Shown here: positions 10,791-22,402 of the stretch, in pieces
How positions within the stretch are numbered: the first letter of the stretch is position 1
Layout of the letters: every line of letters starts with the position of its first letter
Assembly: GCA_905220665.1 (NCBI GenBank)
Contig: CAJNAR010000007.1
Span: 363,780-427,779 of the forward strand
Length of the DNA: 64,000 nucleotides
Direction: 5' to 3'
Source of the DNA: Albugo candida
Lineage: Eukaryota > Oomycota > Peronosporomycetes > Albuginales > Albuginaceae
Notes under the pieces: generated by a model
Database searches by the model: none
Seen by the model: only the letters and a program-made list of their open reading frames with translations
Told to the model about the DNA's origin: nothing
Translations under genes and position numbers: made by a program

Positions 10791-13700
10791 AAAAGTTGAC
10801 GCTGGAATAACCTTCGTAGAGCCGTTGACTGGGAAACATATACTTCGAAGGTGCTGAGGTTTCCGAATATCACTTGTGATTCGTAAAGCATTTAAGTACC
10901 TCATTTAGTCGCGATAATACTCTGAACTTCTTTTTTTTAATTGAATCATTTGCGAGTGCATAAAGAGTCTATCCTTCTTAGTGTCTTGATGAGAGTATCC
11001 TTTGCTCTTCCTTATTTGGATATAAAAAACGGTAATATATGAAGGCGATTGTGTGTCTGCGTCATCCCGATAAGGTTCTACGGTTAATGTTGATCTACAT
11101 TATATTATGCGGAATCGAAAAGACTTTTCGGCCTTTTTATGATCTCTCTTCGAGTATCTTGTGCACGATGAGACCATTGCATTTGCAACAATTGTCTTAA
11201 CACCTTTGACGACATCTAAGTAGTGTTGTTAGACAGATCGGGCGAAACGGTGGCTCTCTTTACAGCAGGTCATCGTTTCACCGGTACTTTACAAGCGATA
11301 TATGAACGATATTTCGAATTTTTTAACATCGACATTTAGCGGTTGAGCAATCTCGGCTTCTTTTAGCATCAACGCTTGACGCGCATCATTGACTCGTTAT
11401 TCTTGTTTGGTTTATTGATTGCTTGCGTCACTTATGCTCAATAGGATAGCCAGCCAATTCCTTAGAAAGCGTGCAAGACGTTTTCTAAAAAGAGACACCA
11501 GCTCACAAAGCGTTGATTCCTGACAGCTTCAAACGTCTAAATGCGCGATCAACACACTTGGGATCTCGTCTCAATACAAAAAAATGATAACGATCGAAAA
11601 TTTGACACCTGCATACATACACGTGAACAAAGTAAAACATGCGCAGAAACAGGAAGACACCAGTATCGCTTCAGAGCGATTGGCAGACTGCGAAGATAAT
11701 CATGCCTTTAGTCTATGATATCAAAGGAGCAAAACTATAACAATCTCGCGCTTTGTGGTAGCAGGATATATCCATAGACTTCAACTGTACAATTAGATTG
11801 TGTTATTGACTCTAGCATCGTTCATTCAAACGTATATGTATGGATCACACTTCATTACAGAGCGTAAACATTGATCCCGTTTCAGTAATTGCCGTCTGAG
11901 CGAAAGTATGAGAATAGATCGGGTGGCATCTCGCTTGCGGCCAAAGTGCTACAAACAATTGCAATGCTTTCGGTCATTTCAACCTGAAAGCGTCTATCAA
12001 AGAGTGGAACCAGGCGAGTGAGATAATACTGCTTCTCCTCAGGAATATCTCACAAGAGATCTCAGCTATCATGGGAAGGCTCTAAGCACTATTTTGCCAG
12101 TAATTAGACAAATTGTGAGAATTTATTGGGTTTCTCATCATATCTTGTCGAGCAATTATCTTGGCGCCATTCTAATACTTTACCGCAAAATAGGTGAGCT
12201 GTAGCTTCAATTCCATGTGTCGCAAAATGCTCTGGAAGTATTCTGAAGTACACAAGAAACGAGTTTTGATGAGTTAGTGCTTCTGTAATTTGTCTCGTTC
12301 ATGCAACGCTTTATTCAAAAAAATTATCCCCGCGAATTATGTAGCAGTGTCATCTGAAAACGCTATGATATCCTGGACAATAGGATTTGAATGAAGAATG
12401 AGATACAAACAAATTTATTATTCGTCACGTAGATCCTTAAGAGATCGTATATTCTAGCCAAATCGTATCAACATGATGTACATATTAAGAGAAATAGGGA
12501 CTATACTTCATGCAATTCCGAGCTCTTGCGCATCGAAAGCATCCAACTTCTTCCCGCTGTAGTATCCGCGATACTTGATACTCCCACTGAGAACATCTTC
12601 CTGTCTTTTGTTTTTCAATCTTACGACGTCACCTGCACCATAGATCTCGTCAACTAGTGAGTTCTTAATGCGACTCCAACTGAATAGTAAGCTTTCATTC
12701 CCCGCATTTCACTATTCTGCTCACGTCCTACGGTTGTATTTGTACCGACGACTTTGTCATCACCGCTCATTCTTTTCTTTTTGTTCATAATCGATCTTTC
12801 AGCGTATTGCCTCTAAATTTGACTTGCATCAAAAGTAAGGACGAGTTGCATAATAAAAAGCTGGTAATTTCTTACTTTGAACTCTTTCCGCACTATTTGT
12901 AGCTTGGAGCGTAGCTGCTGAGCTCTTTTTACACAACACCGCCGTTTTAGTATCTCTCGTCGGCGACATACTTTACAGCTTGTCGATTATTTAAATCAAG
13001 AATCAATCTTCTATGAACAAATCCGTCAATTCTGTGTCAAGGATTGAGCCTATGGAAGGATTTATTTTGATGGTTGCCGATATTGTCTTTATGCATCATC
13101 AAATGAGACTTGAGAGCTGCCTATTCAGTAACTTGCGCGCATTTCAGTAGGCGTAAAGACAGGTGCGATGCGATAACTTGGTCCTGAGAGCACGATAAGA
13201 TGTGTCCACAGTATAACTTTTCCTTGACCGATCTGGAGTTTACTTGAGCGACTTATACATGCTAATAATCTGATGGAAAACGGAACTATTCTAACCTGGA
13301 AGATGCCATGTACTTCAGGGGCTTGCAATGCTTACTATCACAATAAATTATCCGTTTCGACGTCATAAGCTAGGAGCTCTCATGCATTAGCTGCCCAAAC
13401 CAATTTGATGTAGTAGAGTAAGCTGGCCCCGACTATGTTAAGTACACCAAAGTTCGACTTGTTCCTCCACCACCATATCAGATGCGTTTGGTCTCGTAAC
13501 CAAGCATCGCTAATTTCGCATATGGCGATCCCGGTTCATCCACAACAGCGCTTTGGATTTGCTCGAAAGGTTTTTGCATAAAGAAAACTTGTGCGATATT
13601 CTCTTTTGATCCTCGGTGTTATGTTCGTCTCTTCCAATAATTCCTTAGTGAGCTAATCCATCTCGATGGCTGCAAATGCAAACTAGCTGATTGCTTTGTT

Positions 13701-14254
13701 CTATCTAGATGACCAAATTGACTGCTCTTGCTATACAAACAGAGGTTAAGATATTCCAAGCAAGCGCATATACTGACAATCTTAAAATACGCAACTGCCA
13801 TCTTTTCGTGACATGTTTGACCTTCGCTACTCCTTTTTGTGATTTACCGACGCTTTTCCGAATTTGATTTTCTTCTCGAATTCGGTGGACACAGATGCTT
13901 TTAAGAATTCAGATATGTTTGCCACCCGCTGTTTCGTCTTCTTAAGTCGTCTATTGGACCGAAACAAGGTCTGCATATGTTCTTCTTAGTAGACTCGACT
14001 CGATTGCACGCAATGAAATCGGTTAGACAGAATTGGTGTTACAACACACATGACTGTATTGTTGATTTCCTTTTGCGCTATTCAGCACGCACGGGAGCGC
14101 TTGAGCATGCTCCGTCTTTCTGCGTCAGATCTAGGTCTACATCGATTCTTATGGACGCATGCGCAGCTTCTCATGTTCCCTTTCCCCTCAACGGATGCTT
14201 TGCGTTGTGAAATTTATGCACGAACAAGGTGTCGATCACTGATATCATTGAGTC
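10791..14254. other. long stretch with no supported gene
   Basis: AT-rich sequence with only short frames (at most 67 codons). I see no motifs, RNA genes or repeat family. It may be heavily decayed transposon DNA. Confidence 0.5.
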
Positions 14255-14660
14255 TTAGCCTCTTTGTGCCTTGATTGGATTCAGCTCAACAAAGCAGAAT
14301 TCGTAGATCATCGAACAGCTAGTGGATATCACGGGTATGTCGTAAATAAGCGAATCGTGGGGAGGATGAAACATCCCGTCGCGGTAGTAGGCGTACTCCT
14401 CGATGTCAAGCCAATCACCCAAAGACGGTTAATAGAGCTCTAGGTTCGCCCATCCCGAGACCCGGCTTTGAAAAGGAGCGAGCGCCATAATCGCGCTGCC
14501 CTGATCCTCGACAAGTCAGTTACCATATAAGAGAGGACGCCTACACACAAACCCAGTGAGCTCGCTGTGCTCAACCAGATGCATCATGCAGCACATTGAT
14601 AAGAGTCTACGATCTGATGCGCAAAGCATGTGTACCAGAAAATGTGATGCGGGAATGCTC
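14255..14660 (-). pseudogene. decayed coding remnant, family unknown
   Basis: GC content rises here. One minus-strand frame reads as plausible protein for over 130 codons, broken only by stops at 14516-14518 and 14429-14431. Its last 57 codons are open (GDWLDIEEYAYYRDGMFHPP) and end at a stop at 14255-14257. The composition (Trp, Tyr, Asp and Glu in folded-protein patterns) is unlike the random frames around it. I cannot name the family and see no start codon. Confidence 0.4.
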
Positions 14661-15360
14661 ACAGGGCAACTCCAAGAATAATTATATGAACCAGCCGCTT
14701 CTGTCTAAGAATGTGCATGCATATCGAAAATGGAGAAGCTCGTATTATTGGCGTGATAATCGAGCCTAATCTATAAGGAGGGGATCAAGAAGTCATCCAA
14801 GGTCAACCACAAGAGTATGGAAAGAGCCTTACGGATGCGTGCATGTATTAAGAAACTAGTTTGTATATTTTGTGCAATATCGCAGCTTCTGTTCGAGCTG
14901 ATCTAGAAAGCGCTTACAAACATCGCGTTATTCCTTCTGTGTCTGATCCTCCCTCATAGAGCGCGAATGTGAATTCTCGAAGCTTAAGCGGTACGTTAAC
15001 GACAGAAGGAAAGATCAGTAGCTTTAGTTCAGTTCCACACGGATTGTTTTACAAAAAAGCCGGAGCAGAGCATCGGCTTGCAGTATCAATCGGAACTGTG
15101 AATGAGACGCAGAGGCGCAATTGCTTCATTCCGCGTATAAACCGCTCGTTGACGAGGCCAGGTGGGTGTGATTTTCAAGATGATGGGAATTAGTCTCTCG
15201 TCTTTGAGCAACTTTGGCTTTTATGCATACCTGTTGGCTAATACATGTGCAGCATTTCTTCACCCGTGTTCGATAGGCTTCCGAGCTTATGCTTGTCAAT
15301 TACTCAGATCTGATTCTGTCGTTGATAGAGTATAGTATACATTTACAAAGGGATCTCATT
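14661..15360. other. region upstream of the importin gene
   Basis: No gene is supported. It should contain the promoter of the importin-11-like gene, but I see no diagnostic element. A short plus-strand frame at 14969-15193 has no recognisable features. Confidence 0.4.
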
Positions 15361-18300
15361 ATGCTGGATAACGGTGGCCATGCTCATTTGATATTGCAAT
15401 TTCTCGAGAAATGCATGAGCTCTGACTCAAATCAGAGGGAACACGCTGAAGCAAAGCTCAGTAATATTGTTTGTATTATGATGAGCGGTAGTAACCTGTC
15501 CCAAAATGAAGTTATTTTGCAAACACTTTTGCAAACTGTAGCACCACACACTGATTCACAAGCTGCTTCATTTCCCCTTCCGTCCGATTTACGCATCATC
15601 ACATGTATTTGGATCAAGAATTTAGTGTCTAAGTACTGGAAAGCGCCCGAATTCGTATCAGATCGCTGGAAATCTCAAGTATTTCGAAACGCTCTACTTC
15701 GAATGGCCATACAAGAACCCAACCAAGTCGTCGCATTACATTTACGTGTGATTGTCGCATATATATCCCGCTGTGACTTTCCATCTCGTTGGGGAATGGA
15801 AGACTTATTCCAACCGCTTGTCATCTGCCTGCAAATGCCTGGAGACATCTCTCAAGACTTGAATGATCTGATTGAGAAGCAGCACCGAGCAATCCAAATC
15901 ATACTTTGTATTATCAAAGAGCTGGTTACTCGTCGTCTGATGGTACATCGGAAGCAATTTGATACGTTTGCAGTGGAAATATTACCGTTTCTATTAAATC
16001 ATTGGGACGTATTACTGCACTCCATTGGCGATCAATCCGTACTACAGTTCATTCTCAAGCTCACGAAAACGAGTACGAAATTAATAGCACTCATTCTTAC
16101 GAACGCATTTCGTGCTTTGGCCACCCAGCACTTTGAATTGGTGAATGCGATTCTGGGGAAAGTCTGTCAGTACATTGCAAGCCTGCACGCTCAATTTCCT
16201 TCCGGTCATAATCAAACAGCGGTGACAATAGAGGTCGGAAAATGCATATATCAAATGTCAAAGTTGCTGATGAAGATTCAAGCATCCTATCCGATGGAAT
16301 GTCGTGAGTATCTGCAGGTTTTCCTCCGACTTTTTTGGGAAATCCTAGAAGCCAATGTTAATACCGATACTAAAAGCGGTATTGTTTCCGTCCAATTCTT
16401 CACAAACGTATTCAATTGTGAGCTGTATAAATCAAAGCGCGGCTCAGAAACGTCCAAAGTGATGCATAAAGTCATGAGTGCCAACGGTCAAGTAGAACTT
16501 TGTGATGAAATGATTGCTCAGGCTCAATATGCCATATCGCAGTTCTTCGACATGCCGTCACATTCGTCGAATGCTTGCCGAGTTGTGGCTTTACTGCAGC
16601 GAGTTGTTCTACAATTACTGAGACATTCAACAAGCGACTTGGAAGCATGGAGTGAAGATCCTGAGTCTTTCTTTCACATCTCAAAAAGCCTAACTGCCGA
16701 AGAATCCATTCGTGTCACTGCTGAAAATCTCTTTCTGACCATGCTTCAGCAATACCCAACAATTTGCATCACAGAATTCCAGAAACTGATTGTTCAAGTC
16801 CCCGAAAAATTCCAGTTGATCTTGAACACCCAACCAAATTCTTCATCGGAACTCTCTGATATCATCTTGGAGTTGGATTCCATTTTTCTTGCATTGGGAC
16901 TTGGAAGCTATATTTTGTATCAGCAAATCGATTTCAATCGACTCTACGTAGCAATCTTTTATCCGCTTTTCACGACATCAGATGCATACCACATTGGGTC
17001 TTTGGCGTGCAGCGGTAGAATCCTTCCGGTGATATTTCATCGTTCCATTTGGCTCGTCGGTCGCTGGCTTGGACAGCTTGCTCCATCGCACTGGCCAATT
17101 CTTTATGAAAGTGCGTTAAAAAACGCATTTGGGAACGAGGAGATCGCATCGAGATCAAATTCGGAAGATATCGTACTGAAACTTCAAACTATTTCTCTTA
17201 TCGAGTGTATGGTCGCCGATTGGAGTGCTGAGGTGGATCAGCTGAAGCAATATTTGCCGATGATTCTGCATGGTTTGTATTCGTTCCTAATGACCACCAG
17301 TACTCTAGAAAGCAAACAGATGATTTTTTGCACCTTGGAAACGATAGCCAAGACATTGGGACCTTCGATCATCGTATGTCTTCCCCAATTGTGCACGCCA
17401 TTAACGACTCTATGGTCGCGTTCGAGTGACGATAGCAATTTGATCCGAGGCAAAATTCTGAGCTTCCTGAAACAGATTCTGATTAGTGTCAATGAGCTTC
17501 TCAATGATGCCCCAAATTGTGAGCTGGATGCTATCGAAAAATCGCTGCTTCCGTTACAAGAAATGTGCTTTCAAGGTGTAAAATCGGCCATGGATACGAA
17601 AGCAACCGATTCTTACTTACTAGAAAAAGGGCTTGAATTGTGGTACCAGCTCATTCTGTCCATGAAAGAATATTCTGATCCGCTTGAAGCGATCTTTCCA
17701 CACGCACTCGACATTTTACAACGCAATTACGAGCACGGTCTGATCTTGGTCAAAATCATTGAGAAATATCTCACGCTGAACGGCACTGAGAGATTTTGGG
17801 ACGTCTATCATGCTCCCATATTAAATCTTTGCATCACACCAATGATCAATAATGTGAATAGCCAAGTCTCTATCGCACTTGCCCATTTGTTGGAACAAAC
17901 GATGGAGCATTTACACAATAGAGGCGCTATGACTCTCTCGCTTTGCAACGAACTGATAGAACCCACTCGACGATTACTCGCCTGCTGTGTGAAATACAGC
18001 GAGAATCACGTGGAAAGGGAGCCGGAGTCTGTTATCATCTCATACCTCCACGTGTTTGCATTTTTGGTTTTATTCCTGCAGCAATTCGACTGGGTGTATG
18101 TGAGTGTCTTGAAAACTAATTCTCTAGTTTTGGATCAGCTCGTGGACTTGATGTTGAGTAAATTTCCCAACAGCCATACGCAATCTATAAACACGAATTC
18201 ATCATCTGTTTGGTATCCTTGCGAGCTTCGAAGAAAGCTATGGGCGTCGGCTTTGGTTGCTCTATTGGTATGGAGCAGACCGGTTTGTAAGGATCGTGTT

Positions 18301-18486
18301 GAAAAAATTGAGCGGATAGCGAATCAAGTAATAAAGGAGATGCAATCGAGGCATTCCGAGGATCCTTCACATCAACAAATTAGACAAGTACGGGGCACCA
18401 AATGGGAAAAAATAGCCCAAGTAGACCTAAGAGATTTTCTGGATCGGAATGTACAGTCTCTACGAAATCGACGAGAACGTAGCTGA
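15361..18486 (+). CDS. importin-11-like karyopherin (importin-beta family)
   Basis: A single open frame of 1041 residues. Importin-beta family proteins are HEAT-repeat solenoids that carry cargo through nuclear pores under RanGTP control; animal importin-11 (about 975 residues) carries certain ubiquitin-conjugating enzymes and ribosomal proteins. The N-terminal part fits an importin-N domain: a first helix (HLILQFLEKCMSSD), then a pair with RIITCIWIKNLVSKYWK, as in receptors that read YFKxxIxxYWRR. The blocks SRCDFPSRWGMEDLFQPL (compare DCPRQWPELIP) and ELVTRRLMVHRKQFDTFAVEI (compare TLASKRLAADRKLFYDLA) point to importin-11 over its relatives. The rest is amphipathic helical repeats with no other domain. 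The frame opens at an ATG at 15289, but the ATG at 15361 fits the family start better. No introns are needed. It faces the Nup214-like gene. Confidence 0.85.
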   Translation: MLDNGGHAHLILQFLEKCMSSDSNQREHAEAKLSNIVCIMMSGSNLSQNEVILQTLLQTVAPHTDSQAASFPLPSDLRIITCIWIKNLVSKYWKAPEFVSDRWKSQVFRNALLRMAIQEPNQVVALHLRVIVAYISRCDFPSRWGMEDLFQPLVICLQMPGDISQDLNDLIEKQHRAIQIILCIIKELVTRRLMVHRKQFDTFAVEILPFLLNHWDVLLHSIGDQSVLQFILKLTKTSTKLIALILTNAFRALATQHFELVNAILGKVCQYIASLHAQFPSGHNQTAVTIEVGKCIYQMSKLLMKIQASYPMECREYLQVFLRLFWEILEANVNTDTKSGIVSVQFFTNVFNCELYKSKRGSETSKVMHKVMSANGQVELCDEMIAQAQYAISQFFDMPSHSSNACRVVALLQRVVLQLLRHSTSDLEAWSEDPESFFHISKSLTAEESIRVTAENLFLTMLQQYPTICITEFQKLIVQVPEKFQLILNTQPNSSSELSDIILELDSIFLALGLGSYILYQQIDFNRLYVAIFYPLFTTSDAYHIGSLACSGRILPVIFHRSIWLVGRWLGQLAPSHWPILYESALKNAFGNEEIASRSNSEDIVLKLQTISLIECMVADWSAEVDQLKQYLPMILHGLYSFLMTTSTLESKQMIFCTLETIAKTLGPSIIVCLPQLCTPLTTLWSRSSDDSNLIRGKILSFLKQILISVNELLNDAPNCELDAIEKSLLPLQEMCFQGVKSAMDTKATDSYLLEKGLELWYQLILSMKEYSDPLEAIFPHALDILQRNYEHGLILVKIIEKYLTLNGTERFWDVYHAPILNLCITPMINNVNSQVSIALAHLLEQTMEHLHNRGAMTLSLCNELIEPTRRLLACCVKYSENHVEREPESVIISYLHVFAFLVLFLQQFDWVYVSVLKTNSLVLDQLVDLMLSKFPNSHTQSINTNSSSVWYPCELRRKLWASALVALLVWSRPVCKDRVEKIERIANQVIKEMQSRHSEDPSHQQIRQVRGTKWEKIAQVDLRDFLDRNVQSLRNRRERS

Positions 18487-21400
18487 AGTCAAGTACCCCG
18501 TCAAAAATCGAATGGAAGACGCGCGAGTCACGACACGACATATCACGCTGATGGCTTAATAACGTGCTATCTGGTTGTGTGTGAGGCTAATTGACTCATT
18601 TATCAAGGACACCTCCATCGAGCACCCCCATGTAATCCACACTTTTATACATTGTGGAAGAGTACGATACGAACTACAGATATGAGCATTTCAGATTCTT
18701 GAGTTGTTTACCTGGTGTTTATGGCTTGCTTGAATGCTTATAAAAGCTGCACAACAATCAAAGCAGAATTGCTAAGTACTTAAAGCACCGAATGAGTGGC
18801 AAAGCATGGTTTATCTGATGCGCTTTGCTCATTAGATCTATGATATGATTAAAAAAAATTACCAAGGCGTCAAGTAGACGAGTATGCGACAGGTTTTCCA
18901 ATTTCCGAAATCGAAGGCAAGACCGTGTTGCATCCCTTTCTCTGTTATCCCAGATGTAGTCTCTATTGAATGACTTTAGATGTGAAGTGTTTAATCAAAT
19001 GAGCAACACCACTTATAGCTACATCTGGGAAGCCTTAAACCGATCGTTTGTGCAAACCAATTTTCCAAATAGATATAAGTTTCAGCAGTGTCTGCTCTTC
19101 ATGGATTGCATTCTTCCATGACCCTTCTTCTGATGACTTTTTGCATTTTTATATGCTGATAGTGCTTCCGGAGCTGTATTTGCTTCATCATACTCGATTC
19201 GGTGCCCTTGACGGTCGCAACTCTTTCATGATGAGTGAACGATTGAGTTTGATGTTTTGTAAAGCGTCATAGTAGCTAGAAATTCGCCGTGAGGGAGCGC
19301 ATCATGCCCTACTGGTCTCGATGATGCACATCTGACAGATGCATCATATCTCTCACTGCCTGCTCTTGAGTAAAAAAGAGCATCTCGGTATCGATTCGTT
19401 CACAATTGGAATGCATCACTATTGTTGTATCCCGATAATAGTCGAAATCGAAATCTTATTGTTCAATATCGTTCGCGCAGGCGACTTCACATCAAGATAT
19501 CGCGTCCCTGGATTCTAAAATAAGTGATGTGAGTTACCTCTACAAGCTTTCAATCCATGTTCTGCTCGCGTAATCGCTTACCTCGTCGGAATAACTGAGT
19601 ACCAAACCCTGGAGAAATTTCTATCTCAAGAATATTGGTGTTTCATTTTGCCTATATGAGCACAACCGATTGCACCAAGCACTCGCAATGTCAACATTAT
19701 ATATATGTGTCCAAAACACTGCTAAGCCGATATTTTGTCCAGATGCGCTGCTCACGGCAATCAATCGCGATATAGGCTCCAACTTTACATAGATCGGCTC
19801 AATCTTCCTATTCTGACATGCATATGGGTAAGCTTGGATCTGGAACTTCTCCAATTTTGCTTCTTCGGTCTTCGTGCTAGCTCAAATTTGCTGTCAACAT
19901 ACGGATTGATTATTTGATGTCACATCCCAGCCTGTATGCATATGTATTCGAATATATGATTAATATGCTTACCAACGTCGTTTGTACGAAAGTACTAGAT
20001 CTTATAACCAAGCAATTGTATCCGAGATTACCGGAGACTTGTGGTCATGAAGAAAACCAGCACACAAACTTGTGTCATTTCCGCACAATACTTGCGTTTT
20101 TGCGCTTTACCGGTGAATTGTCTTCACAGTTTTTCGTATAACAATACTTTAGGGATCTTGTGCGAAACATCCTGATCGATACGAAGGATGGCGATGGAGT
20201 AGAAAGACCTCTTAGCTAGAATCCATTACATCATGTAAAAAATGAACTAGCAAATTTCACGAGCAGCACAACGGATAAAATCAGCTGGAAATATCTCGTA
20301 TCAAAGTTTGCGCCAATGTCTTCCACGTGATCCATCTGCATCGCCTCTAATTCGAATCGAAATATGGTAACAGGATTAATTCGAAAAGCTTACTACGATT
20401 GTAGTTCCTTAGGCCGTATATTACACAATTGGCAAGCTTCTAGCGTTGTGCAAATGAGTAATTTACGCAATACTGATTGTATATTGAAGTGCGAAATACA
20501 TATCAGCGGATTGTGCATACATGCTTCTTGGACTTGATGAGCCCATCAATCGAAATATGGTAACACGAGCACACGGTATAAAGCCCACTTTTTGCTTGTG
20601 ATTTCTGGTTTACTTGGCTCAGGCTGATATAGGACTCATCGCTGTATCATTGTACCAGTACATTATCTCTGCGCTGTCAATATGACGATATTTCAAGACT
20701 TGTACCAACAAGTTGATACAACCACTCGCGATCATACAATGTAGTCGACGAGCAGCTAGATGCATTCTATTGGCATGGAAGAAGAAGCTAGCGATCGCAA
20801 TCCAATAAATCTCGGTCATTTCACTACTGCGCGAAAGAAAATGAGAAAGAGATGGAAGAATCTACTACTGTAATATTTCCGAGTTAAGATGCGAACGTAT
20901 ATTCCTTAGGACTAAAAAAGCGATGGAGATGTAATGTATGTGCAGATGTTGGAGCCACAAGTGAAGATGTCCCCAACTATCATCATCGAAGAATAGCTAC
21001 CTGCCACAAAAGCTAAAGTTTCTGTGGTAGATGAGCTTCTCGTATGGAAGATAAGGGATGAGACTGGATGCACTGCAACAGGAGGTTACGGGAAAAATCG
21101 AAAAAAGGTCAAGACTTGCGCGGACGTTGATTCGCAATTTTTTGGCTCTTGGCGGAAGCAGCAAATCAACAACCGATTGTGAATACAGTTTAGGAAACTC
21201 GAAGACCAGCAAAATAATATTCTGCCATTTTTGACCCTATCAACGTATACGCAAGCGGCTGTGATGGAAGTAATCTAGCCATGCAGATAAGGCTGGAACA
21301 AATTCAAATTCAATTGTATTCGAGACTAAAAGTTTGAGTCAATAGGTAGTCAGAGTTCTACAGTAGAAAACAAGCCGTATGCAAATTCGTTCTTTGTAGG

Positions 21401-22402
21401 TTACCCAGAAATTGTACATTTATTAAGAAAACGAAGCAGTGGGACAACAGCTAATCAATGACACAGATGGCGTCACGCTGATATGATATCAGGAAAGCTA
21501 AGGTTCCCTATGTCATTGCTTGCAGAATTTTATTCACAAATAGGGCCTTTATCGAGCGTCAACGAGCTTGACCGCAGTGAGAATTGTTACTTTACGACAA
21601 ATAGGCACTGACTTCATATTTCCAAGGCTTCTTTACTTTAAACCTTGTGAAATTCCCACAACAAATTCGTCGAAGACCTTTAAACTTGAAGCATAATCGT
21701 CTTCGAGGTGATTGCACACACATAGCTAGCTACTCCAAAGCAAAGTAAAGCAAAACAGACCTTCAGTACATTACCTCAATTAAATGCGTTCAAATTTCAC
21801 AACAGATTCGTAAATGTCATTGTTTATGGGAATGACAATTTTTTGTTACGTTGCCAACACTCTGCGATTGCTAATATACCTCTAGCAATCAAAATGACGC
21901 AACGCCTCGATTTCTAGTTCCATAACCTTATCCAAGGTTTTCTATGAGAGCTTTTGTAGCTGATTGATTTCCCCCTAAAGTGCTCGGCCCGTTGCAGGAA
22001 ATGATTTCTTCATAATGTCGCTTACAATGCGCGTGGGATTAGGAAAAGTGAGCCGATGCTTTATTATCAACATCCTACCTGCGCTATCCAGTCCATCTGT
22101 GCAATGAGCGGGGATTGCGAAATCCGCTGATGTTTCTTCCTTCGTTACAAGTTTGCATCAAGTGTAATGTGCTACGACGACAACATTGTAGACAGTGTCT
22201 CGAACCCTTCCGACTGGCACTGCAAATAATGCAAGTAGTTTAATGCTCCATTTCCTTTTACTTCTCCTATGTTACCCAGGCTTTGCAACACGATATGAAA
22301 GGTGATAAACTCTCAGAATGTGACAGTGCTTCAGACATGTAATTGATATAAGATTTGCAATTGAACGTGCGTTGGGTAACTTATTCGTTGGCACATATAT
22401 GA
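18487..22402. other. intergenic region between two convergent genes
   Basis: Nearly 4 kb of AT-rich DNA between two 3' ends. It holds both 3' UTRs. All open frames are under 80 codons and look random. I see no RNA gene, LTR or RT-like segment. Confidence 0.55.

Noticed and set aside
15289..15360. Upstream ATG of the importin gene as the start
   Set aside because: The extra 24 residues do not fit the family N-terminus, while the ATG at 15361 starts just before the first expected helix.
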